The notes beneath the pieces were generated by a model. That model saw nothing but the letters and a program-made list of their open reading frames with translations, ran no database searches and was not told the origin of the DNA. The translations under genes were made by a program, and so were the position numbers. A DNA stretch of 64,000 nucleotides from CAIVVT01 sp963757265 (GTDB lineage Bacteria > Acidobacteriota > Terriglobia > Bryobacterales > Bryobacteraceae), in contig CAVWRA010000005.1 of assembly GCA_963757265.1 (NCBI GenBank), positions 1 through 64,000 on the forward strand, in the 5' to 3' direction. This document shows positions 7,318 to 16,412 of the stretch, one piece after another (within the stretch, counting starts at the first letter, position 1; every line of letters starts with the position of its first letter).

Positions 7318-10300
7318 CTGCGGCGCTGGCGCGTTTCGTCGAGGCGCACGGCCGGGCGCTGGTGCTGGTCTTCGTCGCCTTCGCCGTGGCGGGCATCGTC
7401 TTGACGCCGGAGATTCCGGTTTCGATCTTTCCGCAGACCGATTTTCCACGCATCTCCATCCGCGTCGACAACGGCATCGCGCCGATCGACGTGCAGATGC
7501 TGACGGTCACGCGCCCGCTCGAGGAGACCATCCGCACCGTGCCCGGCATCACCACGGTGCGCTCCATCACGGCCCGCGGTGGCACCGAAATCAACGTTTT
7601 TTTCCGCTGGGATGTGGACGTGCTGAATGCGCTGCACCTGGTGCAGGGGCGCATCTCGCAAATTATGCCGTCGATGCCCCCGGACGCGCGCTTCATCATC
7701 AACCGGCTGACCTTCTCGGTGTTCCCGATGATCGGCTTCAGCATCACCTCGCCGTCGCGCTCGCTGGCCGATCTGTGGGAGCTCGCGTACTACGACTACG
7801 CTCCGCGGCTGTACCGGCTCCCCGGCGTGGCCGAGACGCGCATCGTGGGCGGGCGGCCGAAGGAATACCACGTCATCGTCGATCCGCAGAAGCTCAATGG
7901 CTACGGCATCCCGCTGAGCAAGGTGGCCGACGCGCTGCGCGCGACCAACGTGATCGACCCGGCGGGCATGATGCAGGAGAATTACCACCTGTACCTGACC
8001 ACGGTCACGGGACTGCTGCGCGAGCCAGAACAGATTCGCGATGTGGTGGTGGACGTGGTGAAGGGCACGCCGGTACAGATCCGCAACGTCGCCACGGTGG
8101 TACCGGGCGAGGAGCCGGTCTACAACGTCGTCACCGCCAACGGGCGTCCGGCGGTGCTGGTGAACGTGATGCAGCAGCCCGACGGCAACTCGATCGAAAT
8201 CGCCGACGCGGTGAACCGCGAGCTGGGTGAAATCAAGAAGACGCTGCCCAAGGACGCGCAATTGAGCGTCTTCTACGACCAGTCGATCCTGGTGCGCGAT
8301 TCGATCAACGGCGTGGTGGAGAGCATCCTCATCGGCCTCGTGCTCTCCGTGGCCGTGTTGATGGGCTTCCTCAAGAACTGGCGCACGACGACGGTGGCGG
8401 CAATCGTGATTCCCATCGCTGTGCTGTCGGCCATCGTCTTCATGCGGCTGTTCCACATGAGCTTCAACCTGATGACGCTGGGCGGGCTGGCGGCGTGCAT
8501 CGGCGTGGTCATCGACGACGCGATCGTGATGGTCGAGAACATCAGCGTCCACATGGCGCTGGGCCAGGACGGACGCGACGCCAGCCTGAACGCGATCCGC
8601 GAGCTGACCCCGGCGCTGATCGGCTCGACGCTGACACCGATCATGGTCTTCGTGCCGCTGGTTTTCCTGGGCGGCATCACGGCGGTATTCTTCCGCGCGC
8701 TGGCGATGACGATGGTGACGGCGCTGATCGCCTCGCTGCTTCTGGCGTTACTGTTCACGCCGGTGCTGGCGCGGCTGTTCGTGCGGCCAACGCGGCGCGA
8801 GGACGTGGTCGCGACCATCGAGGCCGCTGAGCAGGAGGGCGAAGGCCGCATCATGCGGCGGCTGGCCGCGATGTATGAACGCGCGCTGGCTTGGTCGCTC
8901 GCGCACACCACTTTGGTGCTGTGCGCGGCGGGCCTGGTCCTGGCCTGCTCGGTGGGCATCTACAACCAGCTGGGCTCGGGCTTCCTGCCGGAGATGGACG
9001 AAGGCGCCTTCGTGCTGGACTACATCATGCCTTCGGGCACGTCGCTCGAGGAGACTGACCGCGTGCTGCGCCACATCGAGCGCATGTTGGCGGCCACGCC
9101 GGAGGTGGAAAGCTACTCGCGGCGCACCGGTGCGCAGCTCGGCCTGGCCATCGCCGAGCCCAATACCGGCGATTTCCTGGTGAGGCTGAAGAAGGAGCGC
9201 AAGCGCTCGCTGGCGGAGGTCACCGACGAGCTGCGCGATCAGATCCGGCGTGCCGAGCCGGCGCTGGACATCGAATTCCCGCACATCCTTGAGGACCTGA
9301 TCTCGGACCTGGTGTCGGCGCCGCAGCCGATTGAGATCAAGATTTACAACGACAATCCGAGTGTGTACCTGGACCTGGCGCACAAGGTCGAGGAGTGGCT
9401 GCCTAAGGTGCGCGGCGTGGTCGATGTGGTCAACCAGAATTTCGTTATTGGGCCGGCAGTCAACTTCCGCGTTGATCCGCGCAAAGCAGCGCTGGCGGGC
9501 TTCACGACGCAGCAGGTGGCCGACATCGGCGCCGCTATTCTGGAAGGCCAGCCGGCCTCGGCCCTCATCCGCAACAATCGCCTGGTACCGATTCGCGTGC
9601 GCTATCCGTTGGCGTACCGCGATTCGATCGAGAAGATGGACTCGCTGCTGGTCACCTCACCCTCCGGCGTGACCCTGCCGCTCAAGTCGATTTCCTCGAT
9701 TGAGATCGAGGAAGGCCAAACCGAAATCCACCGCGAGAATCTGCGGCCGCTGAGTAACGTCACGGCGCGGCTGACCGGGCGCGACCTGGGCTCGGCGATG
9801 GACGAGATCCAGCGCCGCCTGCCGCGCGAAATCGCCATCCCGCCGGGGACGGAGATCGAATACGGCGGCACATACCAGATCCAGAAGGAAAGCTTCCTGG
9901 GACTCACTCAGGTGCTGATGATGTCGATCCTGCTGATCTTCGTCGTGCTGGTTTTCGAGTTCCGTTCCTTCTCGCACCCCGTGGCGATTCTGGCCGCGAC
10001 GGTGCTGTGCGCCTCGGGCGGGTTGGCCGCGCTGTGGATCACCGGCTCGACGTTGAATATCGCCTCGTTCATGGGCACCATCATGGTCGTAGGCATCGTG
10101 CAGAAGAACGGCATTTTGATGCTCGACTCCGAGCGCGTCTTCACGCTCGAAGGCTACGGGTTGCGCGACTCGATCTTCAACGCCGGCCGCCGCCGCCTGC
10201 GGCCGATTCTGATGACCGCGCTGGCAACGATCTTTGGCATGCTGCCATTAGCGCTAGGCGTGGGCAGCGGGGCGCAGCTGTTGCAGCCGCTGGCAATCGC

Positions 10301-10388
10301 CGTGATCGGCGGCGTCGCGGTGTCGATGCTGCTGTCGCTGCTGGTGACGCCGGTGTTGTATTGCAAGTTGAAGGGGTTGGGCCTGTGA
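7314..10388 (+). CDS. RND efflux transporter permease (AcrB/MdtB-like)
   Basis: 1024 residues with a GTG start (GTGA overlap with the adaptor stop). The RND plan is clear: TM1, a large periplasmic loop opening with IPVSIFPQTDFPRISI, TM2-6 (FYDQSILVRDSINGVVESILIGLVL), a second loop, and TM8-12. In TM4 the motif GVVIDDAIVMVEN carries the adjacent pair D401-D402, the proton relay of HAE1-type drug exporters; heavy-metal CusA-type pumps lack a second Asp there. Hydrophobic or amphiphilic compounds are therefore likelier substrates than metal ions. It is the last gene of the three-gene operon. A palindrome overlaps the stop codon. Confidence 0.95.
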   Translation: MTAALARFVEAHGRALVLVFVAFAVAGIVLTPEIPVSIFPQTDFPRISIRVDNGIAPIDVQMLTVTRPLEETIRTVPGITTVRSITARGGTEINVFFRWDVDVLNALHLVQGRISQIMPSMPPDARFIINRLTFSVFPMIGFSITSPSRSLADLWELAYYDYAPRLYRLPGVAETRIVGGRPKEYHVIVDPQKLNGYGIPLSKVADALRATNVIDPAGMMQENYHLYLTTVTGLLREPEQIRDVVVDVVKGTPVQIRNVATVVPGEEPVYNVVTANGRPAVLVNVMQQPDGNSIEIADAVNRELGEIKKTLPKDAQLSVFYDQSILVRDSINGVVESILIGLVLSVAVLMGFLKNWRTTTVAAIVIPIAVLSAIVFMRLFHMSFNLMTLGGLAACIGVVIDDAIVMVENISVHMALGQDGRDASLNAIRELTPALIGSTLTPIMVFVPLVFLGGITAVFFRALAMTMVTALIASLLLALLFTPVLARLFVRPTRREDVVATIEAAEQEGEGRIMRRLAAMYERALAWSLAHTTLVLCAAGLVLACSVGIYNQLGSGFLPEMDEGAFVLDYIMPSGTSLEETDRVLRHIERMLAATPEVESYSRRTGAQLGLAIAEPNTGDFLVRLKKERKRSLAEVTDELRDQIRRAEPALDIEFPHILEDLISDLVSAPQPIEIKIYNDNPSVYLDLAHKVEEWLPKVRGVVDVVNQNFVIGPAVNFRVDPRKAALAGFTTQQVADIGAAILEGQPASALIRNNRLVPIRVRYPLAYRDSIEKMDSLLVTSPSGVTLPLKSISSIEIEEGQTEIHRENLRPLSNVTARLTGRDLGSAMDEIQRRLPREIAIPPGTEIEYGGTYQIQKESFLGLTQVLMMSILLIFVVLVFEFRSFSHPVAILAATVLCASGGLAALWITGSTLNIASFMGTIMVVGIVQKNGILMLDSERVFTLEGYGLRDSIFNAGRRRLRPILMTALATIFGMLPLALGVGSGAQLLQPLAIAVIGGVAVSMLLSLLVTPVLYCKLKGLGL

Positions 10389-10403
10389 AACACGTTTTCA
10401 CAG
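10383..10403 (+). terminator. stem-loop overlapping the RND operon stop codon
   Basis: CTGTGAAA (10383-10390) pairs perfectly with TTTCACAG (10396-10403) around a 5-base loop, and the TGA stop is inside the left arm. No U-run follows, so termination is possible but unproven. Confidence 0.35.
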
Positions 10404-10576
10404 CCTCATTGTCAGCCTCATTGAGGGGCGCGCGCCGGGCGGTGTGAATGCTGTCGCGTGTCTGTGGACGGCGCATTCCCGCGCCCCGCCCAGACCCCGC
10501 GCTGAGCGGACAGACCAACCCTCATCACCGGCCGGTCGCGACGTGCTGCGTTCTCTGCCGCAGGCACCCAATGCCG

Positions 10577-11020
10577 CTAATGCGCCGCCTGTGCCTGCCG
10601 GGCGGCAAGTTCCTCGCTAATTCGTTTCATCCGTATTCGGAATTCCACCACCTGCTTCCGGCCGTCGGGGGTCGCGTCAATCAGCTTCTCCAGATTGGCG
10701 GCATAACGCGGTCCGAAGATGCCCCGGATCTCGGCCAGCAACGGCTCGATCTTCATGAAGACGCCGATGTGCTCGCCGTTGGTGCTGGTAAACAGGTCCA
10801 GGCTGATGGCGCCCTTGTTCACCAGCGCCGCCGCCATCTCCCAGTAGCTGACCACCATGCGCAGATGGGCGCTATGTTCACTCATCAACGCTTCGCTGAA
10901 TTCGGCTATGGATTGCGGATTGAACTCGCGGAAATACCAGTCGCGGGCTTCGCGCATCTTGGTTTCGCGGCGCAGGTCGTACAGCTTCAGGATCAAGCCG
11001 GCTTCGTCTTGCATCGACAT
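10577..11020 (-). CDS. uncharacterised conserved-looking cytoplasmic protein
   Basis: 147 residues from the ATG at 11020-11018, chosen because CGGAGG lies about 9 bases upstream; a longer frame extends upstream but has no ribosome-binding site and poor composition. The N-terminus (LKLYDLRRETKMREARDWYFREFNPQS) and the segment with SYWEMAAALVNKGAISLDLFTSTNGEH are well-ordered, helix-rich sequence without signal peptide or membrane segment. There is no catalytic motif I recognise. It converges with the RND operon and is preceded by an AT-rich 264-base region. Function unknown. Confidence 0.75.
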   Translation of the reverse strand: MSMQDEAGLILKLYDLRRETKMREARDWYFREFNPQSIAEFSEALMSEHSAHLRMVVSYWEMAAALVNKGAISLDLFTSTNGEHIGVFMKIEPLLAEIRGIFGPRYAANLEKLIDATPDGRKQVVEFRIRMKRISEELAARQAQAAH

Positions 11021-11284
11021 GGATTCTAACCTCCGTATTGAATTGCGGCGCATCCCGCACCGCTCGTGTTTTGCCAGTGTAGCAGAGCGCGGGAGCCGGA
11101 CACGGCAGGCGAATGCATCCGGCAAACTGCCAGTCTTCAAAACCTGTTCAATTGCAAAACGGTCCAAATTGACAGTTGTGTACTTAGAATCAATAACTTG
11201 CAGATATAAGACCATCAATCTTGACGGTTTTGATCCGCAGTTCAGGGCCCGCCGGGGGCCCGGTTCGGGCGCATTCCAGCCCCG

Positions 11285-12325
11285 CTATTCTGAACCGGGC
11301 GCCACGGCGTAGTAGCCCTTGCGCGCCTGCACCTTCACGTCCTTGCGGTCCTTGACGCGGATTTCGACTTTGCGAAAACTCCCGTCGCGGGCCGCGCGCG
11401 TAGGCGTGTAGGCGATGACGTACTGGCTGCGCAGTTCTTCCTGGAGCTGGTTGTAAATATCGTTCAGGCTGCTGCGGCGGTCAACGCGGAACGTGCGCCC
11501 GCCGGTCTCGTCCGTGAAGTGGCGCATGATGCCCTCGGCCGAGCCACGGCCGCCCATGAACACGCTGTGGAAGCGCGGATCTTCATACAGGATCACGTAG
11601 ATGATGGAGTCGGCTTTCTGCGCCGCCTCGATCGCCTCCTCGGGCTTGGTGCGGCTGCCCTGATCGTCGCCGTCGGTGATCAGCACCAGCGCCTTGCGGC
11701 CGACCTCGGGGCGCATCTTCTCGTTGGCGGCGAGCCAGACGGCTTCGTAGAGTACCGTGCCGCGCCCCTGCGAGGGCACGGTCGTGGGCGTGATACCGCC
11801 GCCAACGCCGGCGTTCATGCGCATGTCGCGCAGCGCTCTTTCGAGCAGCGTGTGCGAATTGGTGAAATCCTGCAACAGCTCCGATTCGACGCCGAAGCTC
11901 AGCAGGAAAGCTTCGTCCTTGGTGCGCAGGACCTGTTCGAAGAACCGCGCCGAAGCCGCGCGCTCATCCTCCAGCAGGTTGCGCTGGCTGCCGCTCACGT
12001 CCACCATCAGGCCCAGCGTCAGCGGCTGGTCGGTTTCGCGGGCGAAGGTCTTGATGACCTGCGGCTGGCCGTCCTCGAGGACTTCGAAATCGTCCTGTTT
12101 CAGGTTGCCGACGTAGCCGCCGTGGTTGTCGCGCACGGTGAAATACAGATTGACCAGCGCAACTTCGACCTTGATCACCTGGTCGTCGGTGGCCGGCTGA
12201 GCGGCCGGGGCGGATTGGGACGGCGGCGGGGTCTGGGGCGTGTCGGCCCGCTTGAACTGCGCACCGAGCGACGCGGCCAGCATCAACGCACAGGACAGCA
12301 ACAGAAGCCAGCGGGGGTTTCTCAC
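11285..12325 (-). CDS. secreted VWFA-domain protein (acidobacterial type)
   Basis: 346 residues. The signal peptide ends near residue 22 (LAASLGAQ) and is followed by a Pro/Gln/Ala linker (30-46). A beta-strand segment (VEVALVNLYFTVRDNHGGYVGNLKQDDFEVLEDGQPQ) precedes the VWFA fold with MIDAS motif D109-V-S-G-S113, the strand ALVLITDGDDQGS and a C-terminal YVIAYTP strand. This is the architecture of the VWFA-related family greatly expanded in Acidobacteriota, which supports the taxonomic guess. Likely role: metal-dependent protein binding in the periplasm or outside the cell; the ligand is unknown. Single gene, divergent from the beta-propeller gene. Confidence 0.92.
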   Translation of the reverse strand: MRNPRWLLLLSCALMLAASLGAQFKRADTPQTPPPSQSAPAAQPATDDQVIKVEVALVNLYFTVRDNHGGYVGNLKQDDFEVLEDGQPQVIKTFARETDQPLTLGLMVDVSGSQRNLLEDERAASARFFEQVLRTKDEAFLLSFGVESELLQDFTNSHTLLERALRDMRMNAGVGGGITPTTVPSQGRGTVLYEAVWLAANEKMRPEVGRKALVLITDGDDQGSRTKPEEAIEAAQKADSIIYVILYEDPRFHSVFMGGRGSAEGIMRHFTDETGGRTFRVDRRSSLNDIYNQLQEELRSQYVIAYTPTRAARDGSFRKVEIRVKDRKDVKVQARKGYYAVAPGSE

Positions 12326-12647
12326 CCTCCTTGAGATGCGCCGGCAGGGCCGGATGTTACATTGCTCCTGACCGCGGCGGCCCAGGGCGAGGCATAAATT
12401 TGGAGGCGTGCCTTTTTGGGTATTCTATTCGCTGACAGAGCCTGAAGCCGCGGCCGGCTCCGGGCAGCCGGCCGGCGAGGTGATTTTTGCGGCAATTCAT
12501 TCGATTCTGTTCAGTATTAGTGACGTCGGTGCTGCATTTCAAACTGGAGGAGCTGAGCCTGTGAAACGCGTTTTCGTCGCCGTCGCTTCATCCCCTGAAG
12601 ACACGAGGAGAGACGGCCCTGTCCACGCGGCGCGAAGGCAACCGAGT
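12326..12647. other. divergent intergenic region, no gene seen
   Basis: This gap separates the leftward VWFA gene from the beta-propeller gene. It has GC-rich inverted elements (GCCGG/CCGGC around 12455-12478) and an alternative in-frame GTG at 12561 with a good ribosome-binding site (GGAGGAG). No promoter with a clear -35/-10 pair was found. Confidence 0.4.
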
Positions 12648-13661
12648 GTGAAGCGCGAGAGCTGCGCGCACCTGGGACGTCGACGTCAGTCCCCGGTTTT
12701 CGCACTGGCAATTGCCGTGATCGGCAGCATCGCGTTGGCGCAGCCGGTGCCGCTGCGGCTCGAGCGGAGCATTGCGCTGCCCAACGTGAAGGGGCGCATC
12801 GGCCACCTGGCCGTGGACCCAGACGGGCGGCGGCTGTTCGTGGCCGCAATGGGCAACAACACAGTCGAGGTGATCGACCTGGCGGCGGGCCAGCGCGTGA
12901 AGAGCCTGCCGGAGTTGACCCAGCCGCAGGGCCTGGCCTACGCGTCGTCCTGCAACCGCCTGTATGTTGCCTGCGGCGGCGACGGCGCCGTGCACATCTT
13001 CGACGCCGCGACGTGGCGGCAGTTGCAGTCCGTTGCCGTGGGCGACGGCGCGGATATCGTGCGCTACGATGGGCCAGTCCGCCGGGTCTGGGTCGGGCAT
13101 GACGCCGGGCTGACGGAACTGGATGAGGACGGCAAGATCGTGGCCAAGCTGAAGCTGGCGTCGCATCCCGAGTCGTTCCAACTGGGGTTTAAGGACGGCA
13201 GCTTGATCGTCAATCTCCCCCAATCGCGGCAGGTGACGCGGATCGATCGGTCCGTCCCGTCGATCTCGAAGGAGTGGCCGGCGAACGAGGCTCTCGACAA
13301 TTACGCGCTGGCGCTGGACGCGGAGGCCCAGCTGATCTTCACGGTCTATCGACTGCCGGCCCGGCTGGTGGTTATGAATGCGAGCAGCGGCAAGGTGGTC
13401 GCCAAGCTGCCAACCGTGGGCGACTGCGATGATGTGTTCTTCGACGCGGCGCGCCAACGGCTGTACGTGATCGGCGGCGAAGGCGCCATCGCCGTCGTGC
13501 ACGAGGAAGGGTCCGACCGATACGCCGAGGTGGAGCGGATCCTCACGCCCAGGGGCGCGCGGACGGGACTGTTGGTTCCGTCGATGAATCGTCTTTTCCT
13601 GGCGGTGCGCGGCGATGGCGGCCAGCCGGCGGAAATCCGGGTGTACGAAGTATTACCCTGA
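12648..13661 (+). CDS. secreted YncE-like beta-propeller protein
   Basis: 337 residues from the GTG at 12648, which gives a normal signal peptide: Arg-rich start, hydrophobic core (FALAIAVIGSIALA), cleavage before QPVPL. A GTG at 12561 has a better ribosome-binding site (GGAGGAG) but would give an unusually long leader, so the start is unsure. The mature part is a series of four-strand blades of the YVTN/YncE kind: LAVDPDGRRLFVAAMGNNTVEVIDLAAGQRV, AYASSCNRLYVACGGDGAVHIFDAATW, VFFDAARQRLYVIGGEGAIAVV. Such propellers are binding scaffolds or quinoprotein-like proteins. No catalytic residues are evident and the substrate is unknown. Confidence 0.82.
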   Translation: MKRESCAHLGRRRQSPVFALAIAVIGSIALAQPVPLRLERSIALPNVKGRIGHLAVDPDGRRLFVAAMGNNTVEVIDLAAGQRVKSLPELTQPQGLAYASSCNRLYVACGGDGAVHIFDAATWRQLQSVAVGDGADIVRYDGPVRRVWVGHDAGLTELDEDGKIVAKLKLASHPESFQLGFKDGSLIVNLPQSRQVTRIDRSVPSISKEWPANEALDNYALALDAEAQLIFTVYRLPARLVVMNASSGKVVAKLPTVGDCDDVFFDAARQRLYVIGGEGAIAVVHEEGSDRYAEVERILTPRGARTGLLVPSMNRLFLAVRGDGGQPAEIRVYEVLP

Positions 13662-13674
13662 GAACTCCCCCATC

Positions 13675-14265
13675 ATGCGCAAGGCCCTGAACCATCTGCG
13701 GGCCGCCGATCCTGTCCTCGGCGGCATTATCGACCGGCTCGGCGCGAGCCGCATCGCGCACCGGCCGGCGACCTTCGATGCGCTGGTTCATGCGATCGTC
13801 AACCAGCAGTTGAGCGGCAAGGCGGCGGCGACGATCTACGGCCGGCTGCAGACCGCGCTGGCGCCCAAGGGGGTCGAACCGCGGGGCATTCTCAAGCTCG
13901 GGGCAGGGAAGCTGCGCACGTTGGGCATCAGCACGCAGAAATGCTCGTACCTTCTGGACCTGGCCGCCAAGACGCGGAGCAGGGAAGTCGATTTCGACAA
14001 GCTCCCGGCGCTGAGCGACGAGGTGGTCCTGGAGCAACTGACGGCCATCAAGGGCATCGGCGTGTGGACCGTGCACATGTTTTTGATCTTTGCCCTGCGG
14101 CGGCCCGACGTGCTGCCCTCGGGCGACCTGGGCATACAGAACGCAGTCCAAAAAGCCTACGGGCTGGAGAGCCGGCCGAAGCCGAAGCAGGTGGAAGAGA
14201 TCGGCGCGAAATGGCGGCCCTACGCCTCCTACGCGGCATGGTATCTGTGGCGCAGCCTGGAATGA
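13675..14265 (+). CDS. alkA: DNA-3-methyladenine glycosylase II family (HhH-GPD)
   Basis: 196 residues from the ATG at 13675, 14 bases after the previous stop. The helix-hairpin-helix LTAIKGIGVWTVHMFL spans 122-137 and the catalytic aspartate is D151 (SGDLGIQNAV), the AlkA/MAG arrangement. AFDALVHAIVNQQLSGKAA-like helices occupy 34-53. The enzyme excises alkylated purines (3-methyladenine, 7-methylguanine) in base excision repair. It lacks the N-terminal TBP-like domain of E. coli AlkA, so it is the short form seen in many bacteria and yeast MAG. No iron-sulphur cluster cysteines are present, which argues against MutY or Nth. Confidence 0.92.
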   Translation: MRKALNHLRAADPVLGGIIDRLGASRIAHRPATFDALVHAIVNQQLSGKAAATIYGRLQTALAPKGVEPRGILKLGAGKLRTLGISTQKCSYLLDLAAKTRSREVDFDKLPALSDEVVLEQLTAIKGIGVWTVHMFLIFALRRPDVLPSGDLGIQNAVQKAYGLESRPKPKQVEEIGAKWRPYASYAAWYLWRSLE

Positions 14266-14306
14266 GCCGGCGTCTGGTCTTTTAGAACGCGCGCGCTGCG
14301 CACGGC

Positions 14307-15299
14307 TCACACGTGGCCCAGCACGGGGTGCGGCTGATAAGGCTCCTCGAGCAAGCGCATCTCCTCAGCGTCGAGGCTGAGATCCAACGCCGCCAGGGCT
14401 TCGTCGAGGTGCGGTATCTTGCTGGCGCCGATGATCGGCGCGGTCACGCCGGGCTTGGCCAATAGCCACGCCAGCGCCACCTGGGTGTTGGAGACGCCGC
14501 GCCGCTGTGCAATTTCAGTGACGCGTTCCACCACCGTGAAATCCGAACTCTGGTAGTACATCTTCTGCGCGTATTCGTCCGTCTTGGCGCGGATTGTTTC
14601 GCCATAGTCGCCGGGGCGGCGATTGCCGGCCAGGAAGCCGCGCGCCAGCGGGCTCCAGGGGATGACGCCGACGCCCTCCTCGCGGCAAAGTGGCAGCATC
14701 TCGCGCTCTTCCTCGCGGTAGATCAGGTTGTAGTGGTTCTGCATCGAGACGAAGCGCCTGAGGCCGAGCCGGTCGGCCGTATACAGCATCTTCGCGAACT
14801 GCCAGGCGTGCATTGACGAGGCGCCGATGTACAGCGCCTTGCCCGCGCGCACCACGGCGTCCAGCGCTTCCAGCGTCTCCTCGATCGGCGTCTCATAGTC
14901 GAAGCGATGGATCTGGTACAGGTCAACGTAGTCCGTGCCCAGACGCCGCAGGCTGGCGTCGATCGAATGGTGGATGTGCTTGCGCGAGAGGCCGCGCAGG
15001 TTGGGGTCGTCGCCCATGGGCGAGAAGACCTTGGTGGCGATCACCACGCGGTCGCGCGAGGGGCCGAAGTCCTTCAACGCGCGCCCCAGGATCTCCTCGC
15101 TCACGCCGTTGGAATACACGTCGGCGGTGTCGAAGAAGTTGATGCCGGCCTCCAGGGCGCGCCGGTAGAAGGGGCGGCCCTCGTCTTCCTCCAGCACCCA
15201 CTCGCGCCATTTTTTCGAGCCATAGGTCATCGCGCCCAGGCACAGCCGCGAGACCTTCAATCCGGTGGAACCGAGTCGGGTGTATTGCATGACTCCCAT
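14307..15299 (-). CDS. aldo/keto reductase
   Basis: 330 residues, a full (beta/alpha)8 AKR. The catalytic tetrad reads D57 (FFDTADVYSNG), Y62, K90 (VIATKVF) and H131 (YQIHRFD). Cofactor-loop residues near the C-terminus (IIGASKIPHLDEALAALDLSL) match NADPH-dependent YghZ/Tas-type enzymes, and GSKKWREWVLEEDE is typical of the aryl-alcohol-dehydrogenase-like subgroup. The substrate is probably an aldehyde or ketone of unknown identity. The ATG at 15290 (MQYTRLGSTGL) is an alternative start. It is a single gene, converging with alkA. Confidence 0.93.
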   Translation of the reverse strand: MGVMQYTRLGSTGLKVSRLCLGAMTYGSKKWREWVLEEDEGRPFYRRALEAGINFFDTADVYSNGVSEEILGRALKDFGPSRDRVVIATKVFSPMGDDPNLRGLSRKHIHHSIDASLRRLGTDYVDLYQIHRFDYETPIEETLEALDAVVRAGKALYIGASSMHAWQFAKMLYTADRLGLRRFVSMQNHYNLIYREEEREMLPLCREEGVGVIPWSPLARGFLAGNRRPGDYGETIRAKTDEYAQKMYYQSSDFTVVERVTEIAQRRGVSNTQVALAWLLAKPGVTAPIIGASKIPHLDEALAALDLSLDAEEMRLLEEPYQPHPVLGHV

Positions 15300-15325
15300 T
15301 ATCGAAAACCGGGCGCGGGACCGGC

Positions 15326-16345
15326 TCAGGACCAGTTCTCAACGGCGCGCGCGATAGAGTCGGCCGCCGCCGGCCAGGAGCCCGGCTGGTCCTCGCTCAC
15401 GCGCAACGACGGCACGCCCAGCACGGCGGCGGCGTCGAAGTCCAGGTTCGAGTCGCCGATCATAAAGGCTCTGTTCGCCGGGAAGCGGAAGTCCTTCAAC
15501 GCGCGTTCCAGCAGCAGCGTGCCGGGCTTGCGGCAGGCGCAGCCGTCGGCCAGCGAATGCGGGCAAAAGTAGATCTTCGAGATCTTCACGCCGTGCGGTG
15601 CGAGCTGGCGCAGCAGCGCCTGGTTGACGGCGATGAAGTCGTCCATGGTGAAGTAGCCCAGGCCGAGGCCCTGCTGGTTGGTGACGATCGCCAGGCGCAG
15701 GCCCAGCGCTTGGATCCGCGCCAGCGACTCGCCGGCGCCGGCCAGCAGCTCGACCCTCGACGCCTCATGCAGGAACGAAACTAGCCGGATCAGCGTGCCG
15801 TCGCGGTCCAGCAGCACGATGCCGCGGGCGGCGGAGGGGGGGAGCTTTTCGGGCTCGGCATGCAGCCAGGCGAGCGCGGCGCGCTCGATGGTCTGCGTGG
15901 TGGAGGCGTCGAATTGCACCGGGATCACCACGGCTTGGCCGCCCCAGGCCTCGAGCGCCTTGGCCGAGCGCAACTTTGACGCGTCGTAGTCGCCGCCCTT
16001 GATGTAGAAATGCGGCCGGATCAGCTCGATCAGCGGAAGCGGGCGGGGGTGGTCGAGATAGGTGACGGCGTCCACCGATCGCAGCGCGCCGATGACGCAC
16101 AGGCGCTGCTCCTGCGGCTGGATAGGCCGCAGCGGGCTCTTGTACTGGCGGACCGATGCATCGGTATTGACGGCCACGATGAGCGTGTCGCACAACGCGC
16201 GGGCCTTCTCGAGGTAATCGACGTGCCCGGCATGCAGCAGGTCGAACGCGCCGCAGGTGAAGCCGATGCGGCGGCCGGCCGCGCGCTGCTCGCGCCCCCA
16301 GGCGGCGAGATCGGCGGGCGCGATGAAGTTGGCCATCTGAACCAT
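15326..16345 (-). CDS. fused heptose-1-phosphate adenylyltransferase / HAD-IIIA phosphatase
   Basis: 339 residues in two domains. Residues 25-155 are a nucleotidyltransferase with GFTCGAFDLLHAGH (H38-x-x-H41) and YIKGGDY, as in the HldE C-domain (RfaE2), which makes ADP-heptose from heptose 1-phosphate. Residues 174-335 are a HAD-IIIA phosphatase like GmhB: nucleophile D180 and D182 (LLDRDGT), VTNQQG, zinc ligands C261/H263/C269/C271, and GDSNLD (297-302). GmhB removes the C7 phosphate of heptose bisphosphate two steps earlier, so one polypeptide joins two reactions of ADP-L-glycero-D-manno-heptose synthesis for LPS core. No kinase domain is attached. Confidence 0.9.
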   Translation of the reverse strand: MVQMANFIAPADLAAWGREQRAAGRRIGFTCGAFDLLHAGHVDYLEKARALCDTLIVAVNTDASVRQYKSPLRPIQPQEQRLCVIGALRSVDAVTYLDHPRPLPLIELIRPHFYIKGGDYDASKLRSAKALEAWGGQAVVIPVQFDASTTQTIERAALAWLHAEPEKLPPSAARGIVLLDRDGTLIRLVSFLHEASRVELLAGAGESLARIQALGLRLAIVTNQQGLGLGYFTMDDFIAVNQALLRQLAPHGVKISKIYFCPHSLADGCACRKPGTLLLERALKDFRFPANRAFMIGDSNLDFDAAAVLGVPSLRVSEDQPGSWPAAADSIARAVENWS

Positions 16346-16412
16346 CTTCCCTGCTCAGGCAATATAGCGCAGACCGACGGCGGCTGATTCAGTAGGCTGA
16401 TTCAGTAATTCG

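Noticed and set aside
7227..8552. 441-residue leftward open frame, very rich in His, Arg and Asp
   Set aside because: It is antisense to the RND permease; its composition is what a GC-rich gene gives when read backwards, and it has no motif or ribosome-binding site.
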